64,000 nucleotides of DNA from Zygnema cylindricum (GCA_037447655.1 JBBHKE010001680.1:66572-130571); one strand, 5' to 3'; numbered from the stretch's first letter, positions 23,501 through 36,569 are shown. Made by a program: numbers and translations. The notes: generated by a model not told the origin, from the sequence alone.

Positions 23501-26500
23501 CACCTTCATAAGCAAACAAATACAATGGAGAATACAAGTACGCACAAACCTATCAAAAACCCAACATCTTCACTTCAAAAATCCAGAACTCTGAATGCAT
23601 CATGACAAACAATTTTTGCAACTCCCGACTGACAGTCTCTACAACCTTACCCTGCTGCAGCTGCCTTAGTCTCGCAAAATGACTTCATAGTCGGCTTATC
23701 CCCTCCTGCAACAGCAGCTTCAAACGCTGAAGACCGCTCAACAAATTCTTCCTCGGTTATTAATCGATGAACTTTCACCTGGAAAATGGTAAACAAGGCA
23801 TGAACACTTTAAGCGATCAAAAAGCTGCTGACAGTTCCAACCACTAATCACCTTACTTAAAAATAACTTTGAAGCTAAGAGATCAAACAATTTGATTTGC
23901 AACCCTGCATCGCTAGTGAAACCCAAACGTCTGAAACATTCATAGTTTGCGATATGTATGAACCACACATGAACTGGCAGACATTCAAGCTAAACAAACG
24001 CTATGAAAGTTTCATGAATGACAGCTTGGCTTTAGGCTTCAACAGATTCAAGTAGCTTGGACTTAATTGAACAGTAAACTCAACTTCCCCAGAAGCATGT
24101 GCAATTTACAAGCTGGAAATGCAGGTCAATTGACGACCTACTATTCTACCAATAAGAAGTGCTTATCAGTTTTTTAAAGGATCATAGAACCAGCTAACAA
24201 TATTTCATTACAAATCTGATATAAAAATAATGAATCTCACCCATAACCCATTATAACAGGACTTTTGTTAGAAGTTGGGTCACTTCTCCTCTGATTTGTA
24301 TGGTGAAGTAGCTCATTATGAAGGATTCCAAAAAGCAGAACTGCCTCTATAAAGGCAGCTTTATACAGCACAGTTCACCCCTGAACCCCCTGTTTTCTCA
24401 CTTCTGACCACTCTGTAGCCTCACCTCTAACCCCCCTGTTTTCTCACCTCTGACCCCCCTGTTTTCTTGACTCCAACGGAAGCAAGCTTGCCACCAAAAC
24501 CAAAGCTAACAGAAGTTGGCCTCTTAAGCCATTGAGGGGCTCTGCTCAATCCTGCAAAAAAATCAAACAGTCCACTTCAGATTGTTTTTATTAAATTGCG
24601 AAACGTCATTGTCTAACATTGGCAATTGTTATGATCTGCTAAACTACCATCCTTCATAAACCTTAAGAATGTTTTCCTATTTTTAGTGTGGGAATTTGCT
24701 ATCATCCAGAAAATATGACAGGAAAATTTCCGTTTAATCAGCAAGCCTACATGCCTCAGCCACTCCAGACAAATTTTACTTCTCTGGACAAGAAAACAGA
24801 TAGCATGTTGTCTAAAACAAATCTTACAAGCTAAACCTCCATTCACAAATTCGAAGTAGTATGTCCCCTAAAAGCTGATGAATTCAGCAAACACTTCCAA
24901 CAGTGTATACATCCTTCGAGCTCAGTCTTTGTTATGTATTACACACGGTCTAAAGATAACCTTCACGGCATTTCACCCCATACGCAGTAAAAGTGGCCTT
25001 TGACTGACCTGGGGCAGCTTGATTTGTAAGGACAGCAAAGTCGTCACCAGGGGTCGCAATTCTTCCGGCAGACTGAAAACATAACAGCAGTCAAAACAAG
25101 ACGGCGATAAGCCATAATAATAATTATATAACATGGTTCTACATTCCAGCTTCATTAATCTGAAGGCCATGAGCTGCAGAAGGTGTCACTTATATTCACT
25201 GAACAACTGCTCCAAACAATTTGATCATAAAAGAATAAACCAACTCTATCTGTAAAAAAGAAAAAAAAGAAAAAAACAGCAAAGGAGTTGCACAATCAAG
25301 TAGTCTACTCATGAACATCCAGTCAATGTATATCTGGAGCATACATGGGACAACAATCACACCTCAATGTTGTATAGACTGATTTGGCCATCGAATGAAG
25401 ACGCGGACAGTAATCCACGAGTGCAGGGAGACCATTGCAAATCGAAATTCCAGTTACTTCCAGCAGGAAGCTCATATAGAACCTGCAATAATCGAGTTAA
25501 AAAATTAAACGAGTATCAGTGCTATAATACAACAATCTGGACATAATAATTGGAAATTGAAGTGCAGCATATCCATGTTGCCCAAACCTAGATGTCCCAT
25601 AACAAAATATGGAGTATGCATGCGAATGTAGGTGTCCATTAATAAGAATTTATTCCCCTGGTTCAAAAAAGTTTTGGGACAGTGTCTTCAAATCATACTC
25701 GGCCATTCCTACAATGAACTTGCTCATAGAAATATCCATTAGAAATCCGTATGCTTCCAAAATGCCACGGCAACACATGATTTCCTATTATCTTCAGATA
25801 CGCTACACTTTCATCGGCCACAATTTCAGCCAGAGAACTGAACTGCCAAAGCTTAGCAGCCACGTGAAAAGCAATAAAATTTAAAATTGCAAAAGGCAAA
25901 AAATGAAGTTGCAAAAGATGTGGGCTGCGAAGGAATGGCCCAGCTTTACAAACAGCTCATTTGCACTGAAAACAATGTCATGGGTCATGTATGAATGAAG
26001 CCAGCCCATAAGGAAGTGGCAATGATTTGTGCACACCTCTCCAGACACTGTATCCCAGCAAAGAGTTCGATTATCCTTGGCACATGATAGCACTAAGCCA
26101 CTGTCATGAGGACACCACGCCATGGCCAATACTCCTGCAAAAAAGGTATGACAGACCAAAGCAAAGCTGAAATAGATGAAATAAACAAATTGGAAATTAA
26201 ACTACATGAAAATACACACAACACATACTAAATGCAAAGTATTTTTCATGCACACATACAAATAAGTTAAAATGCGAGACTCTGCAATCATGACAAAGAA
26301 ACAAGCTGCATTAGAATCTGAAACAATGTCTGGAATTCATACGTTCCTCGACCATATCCATGACGTGAATGACCGGACTCGCATCCCAAACCTCCTACTC
26401 ATAGGGGAATAACACTGGTGCAATTTACGGTTCGTTGATATCTACAATGCAGTTCCAAAAAAAATGATGAATAATCACACAAAACTAACTAAACTTCTCA

Positions 26501-29500
26501 TAAAACTGTAGGAAACTAGCTGATTTCGCAGAGTAATGCAGTAATGCTGATAGTGTAGCATCCCTATCAACTGTTACAAGCTTGTAAGTTGACTGTTGAT
26601 GAATCAAAATAGCAAAAGGATACCATAAGTCAACCTACAAAGCATAAAAATGAAACCCAATGAATGTGTGATGCAAGCTAGCTCCTTCATGAATATAGCA
26701 TGTACTGGCATGGACCAACATGTCATATCTACGACATGAATGCCAAACCACACAATCTATGCACTGACTTAAGAATGAATTGCCATAAAAAAATTAGCAT
26801 GTGATAGTTCCCATCTTGATGCTAAGGGGCAGAAGATTAAGAGCTAAGAAAACTACACAAGTGCATGCCACAACCCAAAAAATACCTTTGGTATGTGACA
26901 CGAGCTCCTTAACAGGTGAAATCGAATTTCTCAAATCCCACACCTGCCCCAAGAAAGCAAACCAAAAAGCTTTTACCGATTTTACCAGCGAGCACTGTCA
27001 CCCTGGGGACAATCACATTCGCAATTAAACACTGCACATCCCTATTAGAGTTAAACACTTTAATTAGAAATAAGTGTTTTTTGACCCATAATCATAACTT
27101 GTGTTAATAACACTATTGAGGTGAGTGGTCCATAACGAGTCACATGGTGAAGCATAATATAGTGTTTACTTGTAAACGAAAATAATTCACTAACTCTGAT
27201 AGCGATGGGCAGTGTAGCTTCCAGCTGATGGCAAGGATACAATGGCACATATAAATTCTTAATTGCACCATTAAAATTTCAATCTCCCTGTTTGAACTTG
27301 TAACATGCTATGTCTATGAGTGAAGAGCAACATCTATAACATTTTCCAATCAGATGACTTGACGAACCACTACTTGCCCCTTAAGTTCTAAGAAAACACA
27401 TCTGGCATGCATTACCCTACACTGTCAACATTACCTTGCACGTGCAATGAGAACTGCTTAAACAACTTTGTTGTAATGCCCAACAATCTCCGCAGAAAAT
27501 AGAATTGCAGGAAATATTGTGCAGCGTCACATATCTTAAGAATTCTCTGGTATACCTGAAGAGAGGGCGATTTGTCCTCGTCTGAGGCCACTATGAGTTG
27601 TGTTGCCAGGTCAGGATTCCACTGGAGAGCCGAGCACCTACGTCTACTGACGGGGTCTGTGAAACTGCACAAAACATCAATTAAAGTGAATTCCCTATGC
27701 CTTACATAAGCCAGATATAGAACAGTAATTCAGAACAACCCAACGGAACAGAATCAAAACTGTAAAACCATCACCGAGGGACAACATGTCGTGTACGCAA
27801 CTAGCTACAAAGAAACTATGTAACGCATGCAGATCATAATGCGAAGTTCTAATTTAGCTGATGGGAGCTACCCACAGCTGAGGATTACCTGATAACTTGC
27901 TTCTGTTTTCTGAGATCCCAGACAACTGCAGCACAATGATCCAGAAACCATGTCAGGTTTGAAGCCAGTAGACAAATCATTTGGCAAAGAAAATTTAAGC
28001 GCCCTATACTATGTTAACTTCTGCAGGCTAAAGCTTTTACACGTGAACAGGTTAAGGCGAGAATAATGCAGAAAACCATAGCTTAGTTCAGCTTTCTGTT
28101 CAACCAGCTGGACAAGTATAAAAATACAACCGGTTGAGCAGAAAAAATCCACCCATGCTGAATGAACATACAGTATCCACCTATACCTGAGTTCCCACTA
28201 AACGAGGTTGATGCCAGAATATGGGCAACTTTAGGGTTCCAAGACAAATAGGAAATTTCCCCCACTCCACCACTCTGCACGAGCAAGGAAAGAGAGAAAA
28301 AACCAATTGCAAGCTTCATTTGGTGATGGTGCTTCCTGAGCAAAAAGTATGGCAAATAAGTGCACTAAAAGGACAAATAATTAGCTTTTCTTGCAAATAA
28401 AATTATATGGTAACGCCACAAGAAATCTCAAGCAAACACTCAAATAGGCCAGATAGTACATATTATCAGAATGCAATGCTGGCCCACACATTAACCCAAC
28501 GGGAAACAGAGTCTCACTCGCAATGGCGCATACTGGGAGGGTTCAATTGGATTATCTATATTCCAGATCTTGATTTCACCATCTTCTCCACCAGAGGCCA
28601 ACATATTCAAGTTGTAAGTGTTGAATTCCAGACCTCGAACCTGTCCAAATATGTTCCTACATATGACGTTAGAGGCCAGTCTTTCACTTCCTCAGAAGCA
28701 TGGGAATCTGCAATTTCTCAATGTAGGGCCATGTCTACTGCAATCTCCAAGGAACAACAAGAGATTCCGTTCTTCTCCATGCAAAATTATATTTCCTTAA
28801 GGCTGAAATGGGTCTTCCTTCTCAAACCAGATGCATAGATTATCCTCCGAGGTAGATTCTACTCTAGAAAGCCATCTATATGCCTTCACCAAAAACATTG
28901 AGTAAAAACACACTCGAAAGCCTGGCTGGAAATACCGCTCCACTATGTGCTTGAAGTTTCTTCACAAGGGCACTCGATACGTCTTCGGACGACCCACTGC
29001 AACAATAAGTCCAACGCCATTGATCAAGATCCGAATGGTAAATTTGTGCAGACAGGTCTGAGCCTTGTAAAAATTTTGAAATGATCAAAAAATTAACGAG
29101 CCATTACCACACAAAAAAATAGATTTTTAATACAGAACACTGTCATAGAAAAAGCGCATAAAGTGTTGAAAAAATAGAGCATAATCAGATTCAACTGCTT
29201 TAGCCTACCTCATAAGCTTTGCAGGGTTCCATAAGTTGACAGAACCATCTACAAGTCCTCCAGCAAGAATACCATAAGGATATGCAGCATTTTCTGATCC
29301 AAATCTTCCCCAAGTTAGACGATTAAAACGATCGCTGGCTGTTGCACTTCCTAATAAAGAAAGATCCTGATTCTCGCTGGCAATGTCGATTCCAAAAAGC
29401 TCTACACATGCTGATGAGCTAAAGGACAAATCAATGGCTCCAGCCATCGTTCCAGCAGCAAATACTTGAGTCATTGGCGCAAAAGCCACGGTGGCAGACC

Positions 29501-29522
29501 TGGAAACCTGTTTTAGAGCCAT
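17525..29522 (-). CDS. SEC31: SEC31, COPII outer-coat subunit
   Basis: Twenty-one exons, all in phase, encode 1170 aa: 29522-29209, 28996-28936, 28640-28518, 28274-28187, 27925-27889, 27664-27556, 26943-26886, 26134-26037, 25482-25363, 25072-25009, 24551-24448, 23778-23651, 23238-22641, 22190-22098, 21890-21705, 21384-21174, 20598-20255, 19538-19377, 19061-18776, 18269-18031, 17614-17525. The N-terminal ~336 aa form a WD40 propeller (AAGTMAGAIDLSFS, GGLVDGSVNLWNP, SCAKDNRTLCWDT). An acidic stretch lies near 560-590, then the helical Sec31 region (KETWNFL, LATLCYICAGN-like SATLCYICAGN), a Pro-rich linker (~797-1060) and the C-terminal helical domain (KKREIDDNSKKLGGLF, ending RMIKARHSFG). The length matches plant SEC31 (~1100 aa). 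With SEC13 it forms the outer COPII cage at ER exit sites. The ATG at 29522 was chosen because MALKQVSRSATVAFAP aligns with family N-termini; an in-frame ATG lies 18 bp upstream. Confidence 0.95.
18711..18795. repeat. Tandem duplication across the SEC31 exon 19 donor
   Basis: GAGAACCTACGTGCGACATT (18765-18784) covers the exon 19/intron junction. A decayed copy GAGAACCTGCATGCGACATT lies 54 bp into the intron at 18711-18730, with more similarity on both sides (ACGTC, ATCTGGAAATGAGAAC / TATCTCAAAATGAGAAC). Confidence 0.75.
19684..20000. repeat. GC-rich tandem repeats in a SEC31 intron
   Basis: Two arrays lie back to back. Around 19690-19785 are two ~49-bp units containing CCTTATATA and GTGTGTCTGTCTTGGTTTTT. 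At 19798-20000 are five units around CCGCTGGCACAATCTAACGT with linkers GTCAGCGGTACAGACCGCC or CGCGACCGCC. They are in the intron between exons 17 and 18. Confidence 0.85.
24365..24475. repeat. Tandem repeats spanning the SEC31 exon 11 donor
   Basis: Units containing CCCCCCTGTTTTCTCACCTC recur about three times, starting inside exon 11 (ends 24448) and extending into the intron. The true donor is chosen by phase with exon 12. Confidence 0.8.
27030..27214. mobile_element. TA-target MITE (family A) in SEC31 intron
   Basis: Left end CACTGCACATCCCTATTAGA; right end read inwards CACTGCCCATCGCTATCAGA. TA follows the right end at 27215-27216. It lies in the intron between exons 6 and 7 and belongs to the same subfamily as 33573-33766 (ACTATTTCGG/ACTATTGAGG, CATAATGAGTCAC-like interior). 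Confidence 0.8.
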
Positions 29523-30309
29523 TTTGAATAGTACTACCAATTACCGGTTTCAGATTATTAGAAATGTAAGTATCCCTATCTGACAATTCTGATGTACAGA
29601 GAAAGGCCGCTCCCTTAGAAGATTTTAGAGCGATAAGACCACTATCAGAAGAGGCTTTCTTCATGTGAAAAGGAATGCATCTGCATTTGGACAAAAATGA
29701 ATCAAATCAAACTCCAACTGATGATCCACATCAAGTTCAGAGTGAGAATCATTAATCAGAAGGTCAGCATAAATGCAGAGACGTTATTATGGTCTGATGT
29801 AAATGATTGTGTTATTGCAACAAGATGAAGGAAATTTAGAAAAAATCTTCTGAGGAGGGAAAGTCTCCAGGAGATCAGTAAACACGACGCGTGGCGGAAG
29901 GGGAATATTGTTGTTCGACGCTTTCTGTCACATTACTGTTCATTACTGTAGCTTTTAAAAGTGCGGAAAATGTGGGCAAACTAAACGTTTTTGGTGGGCA
30001 TTTGCTTCAAAAGCGTATCGAACTGTATGCATCGCTGTTTTAAAAAGAGTTGTGTTATATCGCCACTCGATTCAAAAGTATCACAAAAAATACGAGTGAT
30101 GGGCTTCGATACGGAACAACAGAACTGACACCATTGCGGCTCGCTCAAACGGTATACGTACACATTTTTCATTAATTCTGATTCGGGTGCTGGATTTTTT
30201 ACCAAAATCATAATATAGTGGTAATAACACAGTAATGCAGAGGCCTGCAACGTCCAAAGGCACAATGCAATTACCTGCACATCATTGTTTTATTTTGTGC
30301 AAACAACTA
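29523..30309. other. SEC31 upstream region
   Basis: No gene recognised. It should hold the SEC31 promoter and 5'UTR. Confidence 0.4.
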
Positions 30310-30526
30310 CACCATGAATCGTTATTAGCGTACAAGTTAAATTAGCGTAAAAGAATAATTACCGTTATTAACGCTAATTGGGAATTTGGATTTTTTCAAA
30401 GAAATCATTTACTCTAATTAGAAATCAGGATTTTTTTTAAATAGTATGGATAATTTTATTTGAGAATTTGGGAAAAAATTGGGGGAACCGAATTAGCGTT
30501 CAATACGCTAATAACGATTCATGGTG
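30310..30526. mobile_element. TA-target MITE (family A), best-preserved ends
   Basis: 217 bp with perfect inverted ends of more than 20 bp, starting CACCATGAATCGTTATTAGC, flanked by TA at 30308-30309 and 30527-30528. AT-rich interior, no ORF. This is the reference copy for the family. Confidence 0.9.
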
Positions 30527-31770
30527 TAGCGGGAGCATATCAACGTGAAAACTTGAACATTTGCCACTATTACCATGTCCTACGTTATTGAGGTGTACAT
30601 TAATCAACATGGTTTTTAGTAAACTGGTGGAGATTGAAGATATTTATAAACTAAACTGTTTGAGGATTTTAACAATGCTTTGTTGTCAGTGACATGGATA
30701 ATTTGTTGGCCGTGGACACCCAGTTTCTTTTCTGTATGTTGACAATTGTGTCATTTGAACATTCCATCAGATAATTATTGAAGTTTGATTGTGTGACCCA
30801 AATTACAGTACCACCTGTCATGTGTATGCTGCTTCTTCATTGGTGTTTCATTTCCTATGGAAATTTGGTGCCTCAAAGAGGCTTTTATTTTCTTAGGGGA
30901 TGCCGATTTAGCACAAAAAGAGGACTGAAGTAGGGACAACCAAGATACACCTCTATAGTGACGATAGACTGCACACTATGGCACACCATGTGTCATTATT
31001 GGAGTTGATGGATTAATGGCATTAAAACTTAATCAGGATTGACTACGCTAAGTTATGTTCGAAAACGTTGCTCATTTTGGGTCATTAATTAACCAGTAAT
31101 AACACTAATTTAAGATTTTGAGTCAAAAAGCACACACACTTGAATTGGAGCGGTTAACTAATAGCGCAATGAGCAGTGTGAACGGATACATGGAACTAAA
31201 GCAAACTGACAACTTCAAAATCCCTTCCATGATCAATCGCTCTTCCGACAGAACAAAAAAAAAATCATTTCCAATATGAAAAAATCATACAGCTGGTCCT
31301 CTACAAAACACCAAACAATAAGGCTGTCAAGATTATGACAGCCAAAAAACAGAAAAACTGTACAAACCTTCAAACCCTCGAAGCAGAGGGAGACTAATAA
31401 ATTAATTAGGAAAGCCTGTTTCGTCTATAACGTTATTGTGGCTTTCAAGAACAGTTTTCCAAGGATGTCCTAACTATCTCCAGAAAGTAGCTTACAATGG
31501 AGGGCAACAACTTCCCTTCTTTCTACCAAAACGCCATCCAATGATTCACATTTCTTTCTACATAAATGTACTGTGCACTTTTTACACTCCCACCATAATC
31601 AAACAGGCATGGCATAAGCTAACCATTTGGTTAGCCCTCTGTAGGAAAACAGACTGAAAAATTCTTCAAAACTTGTCAAAAATCTTGCGCTCCGACGTAA
31701 TATTATCAAGGCAGCAGTAAACTCCCCGCCTCTGTCGACTTTTTCCACAATTTTCCATCAGTTGACACAG
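30527..31770. other. Intergenic with one MITE
   Basis: Apart from the MITE at 30984-31178 only AT-rich sequence is seen. The right part should be the 3'UTR of the SRPBCC gene. Confidence 0.4.
30984..31178. mobile_element. TA-target MITE (family A), diverged
   Basis: Left end CACCATGTGTCATTATTGGA; right end inwards CACTGCTCATTGCGCTATTA. The interior includes AGTAATAACACTAATTTAAG, shared with other copies. Ends are approximate. Confidence 0.65.
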
Positions 31771-34700
31771 TTATTGTTCATTATTATCCTCCTCGTCCAA
31801 TTTTAGCTGTACACTTGTTGCCTGAGAGCAAAGGTCTCGGAAAACAGTCTGTACCTGGTGCTCCATAATGCCCACAACGTATTTTGCTGGGACAAAGCAA
31901 AGGAACAATTAAAAAAACAAAAATAAGAAACAATTAAAAAACAAACGATGCAACGAAACACCGACAGACTTGCTATTGCACATCTTAACAGAATGCAGCA
32001 ATGCACTAAGAAAACGCCAAATCCAATTTAACAGACTAAATCCATTCCCTCTCCTCTCCCCCTCTCCATCACTTTCCCTCCTCCACTCCCCGGCCCTCTC
32101 TCCCCTTCTCCCTCTCTCCCCCTCTCCCTCTCTCCGCGACAATAGACTTGCGATTGCACATCTTCACAGAATGCTGCAATGCACTAACAAAGCGCCGAAG
32201 AGCGATCAAATAGATATGACGTAAATCTTTACTAGCGTGAAGACATTATAAGGGTGCTATTTATATTGGTGTTATCAACTATAATTCAGTTCCGAATAGA
32301 TGGCTGTTTTCAAACCGTTTAAATGAGTTAAAAAAAAAACAATTAGTATTACTAACGTCATTTTGTGGTTGGAGGACAAAAGAAACCGGCAGCGAGTTAG
32401 TGTTATTAACGCTAATAACGGTTCACGGTTGTAACCCATTCCCTCTCCTCTTCCTCTCAGAGATAAAATGCATATGCTTACCAAGGGGCCCGGGTGGAAT
32501 AAGGGCTGGCTGTACTTTCTGTTGCAAATGTACTTCTGATACAGGAGACCCTTTTCCTTTTACAAGGGGTGTTACAGCCCAACGGCCTTCAAAAGAGCGC
32601 ATAAAGCCAGCTTTTGCCCTGTGCCTCACTCACTCCCAAATTTGGATCAAAATATATTCTGGTGTACACTGATTTCAGTTCATTTGCCCCTCAACCAACA
32701 AAGCAGTCCTTGAGACCAGAGGTCGAAGAACCTTCTCGATACCTTTCCTTACTACAACGTTACGAGGAGCTGACTCCATATACTTGTCTCCTTCCCCAAG
32801 ACATGAAGAAAGTGAACCACAACATAAAAATGGATGATGGGATGACTTTACAGTGAAAAAAAACGCAGATTCAACTTCGATGTTAAAACAATCACCTTTG
32901 TATTTCACTCACAATTCAAAATGCACAGTATGTTAAAAACATCTCCTTTGAATGTCACTCACAATTCAAAACGCACAGTTTGATTGGGGTAGTCCTGCCA
33001 GCATCTCAGTTTTATGTCATAGGTGCCTGAAAGAAGCAGAAAGCGCCATCCCATGTGCTGAGTAACCAGCACATGGTCTCCACGCTCCTCCAGATCCACA
33101 CTAATAACGTCACGAAACACCTTGGGGGCATTTTTTATGTCAGCTAAAAGATTGAATGCCACGAGAGGCTGTACCTTCATTTTGAGACAGCCCACGACAT
33201 TGAAGAACTTTTCCTGTGAATGCCAAAATGGGGAAAGCTTGTCAAGTTGGCAATATAAGACAGTGAAACAATATTGCTACCACATTTGCTCCACCATTTT
33301 GAGGTGTAAGCCAAGAACAACAATGCTGTACAATGTTGGTTATAGAAGAAATGAGAGAAGGGGCAATAAAATCATACAGGGAGGAAGGTTTAAGATTGGC
33401 TTAAATTTTCATGATAAACAGTGCTGATTATGACAAGGCAAAAAGCCATTCAATGCAAACTGTCAATAAATCCATAGCTGGTGGATTTCCACTCCTCGTC
33501 GCTCTCTCTCACGTGTCAATGTTTGTTCAGATCTTTTGTGTTAGCGACCGGATTGCTTAATATGATACATTGACCACCACTATCAGAGTTAATCACTCTA
33601 ACTCGAGTGAGTATTTTTTTTACCCAAAATCACAAATTAGTGTTGATAACACTATTTCGGAAAGTGGCCTATGATGAGTCACGTTGCAAGATATAATTTG
33701 ATGAAGTTAATCCTAATAATGTGTTAATGGTAAAAATTCACTAACTTTAATAGGGATGGGTGGTGCAGTCAACAGTCTGCTTTCTGTGTCTGTTTTGGTC
33801 CACCTTATGCTTGATTTTAAACATTGTACCGAGAAAACTTACTTCTTTCCACACCTTCACTTCGGGTTTCTCAATAAGACAGGTTTCAGTCTTATTGACC
33901 CTGGGTTCTTCAGACTGAAAAAGCCTCCTATTTCCACCGAATCCACTTTTGTGGCTGCAAATTTTGGCATACAGTATGTCATCAATAACCCAATAAAACT
34001 TTGAAAAAAGAGGCTAACAAGTTATTTGAAAATGCAGAAGCAAAGAGACTTTCTTAGTGAGGTGCGCTTACCTATCTCACTTTTTCAAAACATGAGGATA
34101 TAAAGCTGACAAAAATAAAATTCTCCTGATAACTCATTTACTTGCCCTATTAATTGATGATAATGGCAAAGATTTTATACGATGGACAAGGAAAGGATGT
34201 AAATTGGCTCTATAAAGTACATTGGTATAATGCCATTAGTGAGTCATTGCCTATGGACCATTGCCAACATTGCAATGCTAAATATTTTAATTTCAGTGAA
34301 AAGAACATCTGAAAAATTAAATAAAATTCCATTAAATTCCTGCACATACTACTGTTTCTGGTCGACATAGACATGGTCAGTTGAATACTTTTACACATCT
34401 TCTTTATTAAATCGCCCAGAACATCTATAAAGAAAACTAAAGAAATAATCAATATGAACGGTATCGTCTTGTCAAAAATGAAACCTGGCCATTTTACATA
34501 AAGGAGTGATTCCTCCCAATTTCCTAAAATAGCTGTCCACGTGGTTAAAATAGGACAGTAGGAGGTCCTATCATTCGCTTACATTTCCCTTGCCGAATTG
34601 CATCTATAAATTATTAAATCAGACAACTAGTTTGTGAAAATGTAGAAACTTCATAAAACTTCATAAAACTCATGTGTACAATGTGACATCACCTCGTAAC

Positions 34701-34787
34701 TGAGCTTTCAGTTACAGCGGCAGCAGGTCGAATCTTAGCGCTTGGACGCCATGTCCGCCGAGAAGGCGTGCGAGTGGAGGCAGCCAT
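31771..34787 (-). CDS. SRPBCC (polyketide cyclase/START-like) protein, possibly plastid-targeted
   Basis: Five exons, 34787-34693, 33954-33843, 33213-32963, 32618-32482 and 31886-31771, all with GT/AG borders and consistent phase, give 236 aa. The N-terminus (MAASTRTPSRRTWRPSAKIR) is rich in Ser, Thr, Arg and Ala and looks like a chloroplast transit peptide. From ~65 on the pattern fits a START-like fold: KPEVKVW, LVAFNLLADIKNAPKVF (usual start of the first helix), a GDHVLVTQ strand, TYDIKLRCWQD, then GFMRSFEGRWAV and SEVHLQQKVQPALIPPG, and a C-terminal helix (VVGIMEHQVQTVFRDL). The GxxxxFEGxW pattern is common in plant polyketide cyclase/lipid-transport proteins of this superfamily. The ligand is unknown. 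An in-frame ATG at 34871 would add 28 residues. Confidence 0.8.
32040..32135. repeat. Pyrimidine tract in SRPBCC intron 4
   Basis: CCCTCTCCT, CCCCTCTCC, TCCCCTTCTCCCTCTCTCC words in succession. Flanking it on each side is a related segment: TTGCTATTGCACATCTTAAC at 31971 and TTGCGATTGCACATCTTCAC at 32149, with AGAATGCAGCAATGCACTAA / AGAATGCTGCAATGCACTAA following. The tract is therefore enclosed by ~45-bp direct repeats. Confidence 0.75.
32222..32431. mobile_element. TA-target MITE (family A) in SRPBCC intron 4
   Basis: The right end, read inwards, is CAACCGTGAACCGTTATTAG followed by CGTTAATAACACTAA; TA follows at 32432-32433. The left end is eroded (TTTACTAGCGTGAAG), so the start is approximate. 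Confidence 0.6.
32879..32981. repeat. 51-bp tandem duplication across SRPBCC exon 3 donor
   Basis: Two adjacent units (32879-32930 and 32931-32981) share TCACTCACAATTCAAAA and flanking sequence. The unit covers the exon 3/intron junction (donor after 32963), so an intact-looking second donor sits 51 bp into the intron. Confidence 0.85.
33573..33766. mobile_element. TA-target MITE (family A) in SRPBCC intron 2
   Basis: Left end CCACCACTATCAGAGTTAAT; right end inwards CACCACCCATCCCTATTAAA. It lies between exons 2 and 3 and is closest to the copy at 27030-27214. Confidence 0.75.
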
Positions 34788-35610
34788 GGATTCTTCGGCA
34801 GAGCGTATATTGACTTTTACAGCCTTGAAAAGTTGAAAAAATTGAAATACAGACCATAGTGGTTCGACCATAGCTTGAAACTTTACAGTGCGTAGAGAAC
34901 GCTATGCGTAGTTTATCCATACTGTACGCGTACTATATCCAAACAGCTGGTAGAATTACTGAATTAGGGTTACATATAAGGGTCACCTGATATAGAGTTT
35001 CCACGCTTTTTTGCACTTTTCAAACCAGAGATTTTGACTCATTTGCAGCGTAACGAAACAGAACGACAAAAGCAGGTGAGTTTGCCGGACAGGTGATGAC
35101 AAATAAAATATTTTTGCCACGTAACAATTGTTTGATGCCACGCTGCCACAAAAGTGCAATTTCTGTTTGCCGTACTTTTAACCCATAGGATGGTTTTAAA
35201 GTGCTCGAATAGAAAGCGATGAAACATTATTGCAAAACTTGAAATGGAAATACTATAGGGTAGAAAGGGGGATTAAAAAAGAAAAGTTAACGGGAGTAAA
35301 ATATCCAAATAAAGCGCGTATAATATTTAAGTACTCGGAAACCCATGATTTAACTTTCATTTTTGACTTCGAATTTGAACACGTTAACAAAAGGTACAAA
35401 ATAGACGAGGTACACATATATCCTGAAAAGTGAAAACGGCATATGTGGACACGATTACATTTTTTTAGAAGTCAACGCGGTTATCGACTGTATGGTTATC
35501 GGAGTCCGTACTTCACATCGAACGGCGGATAACAAACCTATAGCGTCAGAAGAAATAGGACAACGTAGTTGCATACCGTACGTAAACAACTAAACATCAA
35601 GTCTGTAGTA
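34788..35610. other. SRPBCC upstream region
   Basis: Non-coding; should include the promoter. A 67-codon + strand ORF at 35230 has no recognisable features. Confidence 0.4.
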
Positions 35611-35905
35611 CAGTTCAAAAGTAGGTGAAAGTAGGCCCATACAATATGCCTAATTTATGCAAAACATACAATATGACTTTAAGACCCATATTGTATTCGG
35701 ACTTATTCGGACCAATTAAAACATTCGGACCAAAAATTGAACCAAATAAAACATTCGGACCAAATATTTTTATTTACACCGTCAGATTCGGATGATCGGA
35801 GGGTTATAATCGATCTAAGAAGATCACATGAAAAGCCCATGACACAAATTACGATAAAGGCGCCGACCACAGGCCTACCATAAAAACGCCTACTTTTGAA
35901 CTATG
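35611..35905. mobile_element. hAT-like MITE family B, copy 1
   Basis: Ends CAGTTCAAAAGTAGGTG (left) and CCTACTTTTGAACTATG (right). The interior carries AAACATACAATATGAC, ATTCGGACC repeats and AAGAAGATCACATGAAAAGC. GTCTGTA occurs at both flanks, but three extra bases separate it from the left end, so the target duplication is not clean. Confidence 0.75.
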
Positions 35906-36006
35906 GTCTGTACGCGTCTAAAAACTGTTCGAATATAGATCTGTATACGGGATGACGTGACCCTCTACTATAATTGATTAATTGTCAATATGAATGGTGA
36001 CAAAAG

Positions 36007-36465
36007 CAGAGGTCGCAAAAGTCAAAATTTAAGATAACCGAAACCGACCGTTTCATTTTTTTCAAAATCTGAGTACCCGACGCCCGACGGGGTTATGTCA
36101 CGCTCCAAAATTGTTAACCGTTAACCGAAACGCGTTTACGAAAATAAAAGTTAACCGAAACTCGATTTCTCGCGACTACCCGTACCCGCCCGTACCCGAA
36201 TAAGTACAAAATTAGTGGTACATCTCCCGTATACCTTCCAGGCTTCCACGATAACAAGAGTACAAAGAACAATAATGTTGGATTGTATGGACAGTAGTCA
36301 CTTTTTTCGTTTTTTGCTTACCCGACCGTAACCAATTTTTTTCTATGAATCAACCGCCCAAATCCGCCCAGCCCCCCAAATTTGGCAACCGAATCCGTTC
36401 CGGATCCGACGCGGGCGGTCGGTTAACGATCGGTCGCGGTTTCAGTTGACCGTTTGCCACCTCAA
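36007..36465. mobile_element. hAT-like non-autonomous element, copy 2
   Basis: A 459-bp relative of 1018-1986 without the nested array. The left end is CAGAGGTCGCAAAAG; the right end is TTTGCCACCTC followed by changed outer bases. Flanks GACAAAAG and ACACAAAG match at six of eight positions, a worn 8-bp duplication. Confidence 0.75.
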
Positions 36466-36569
36466 ACACAAAGAACGCCCAAATTGTTAGGTTCAATGTG
36501 GAGAATCGGTCGTCCGTGGATTTGTTAATGTTTTATTTCGCGTGGCGCAATTCGATTTTGCGATCTTAA

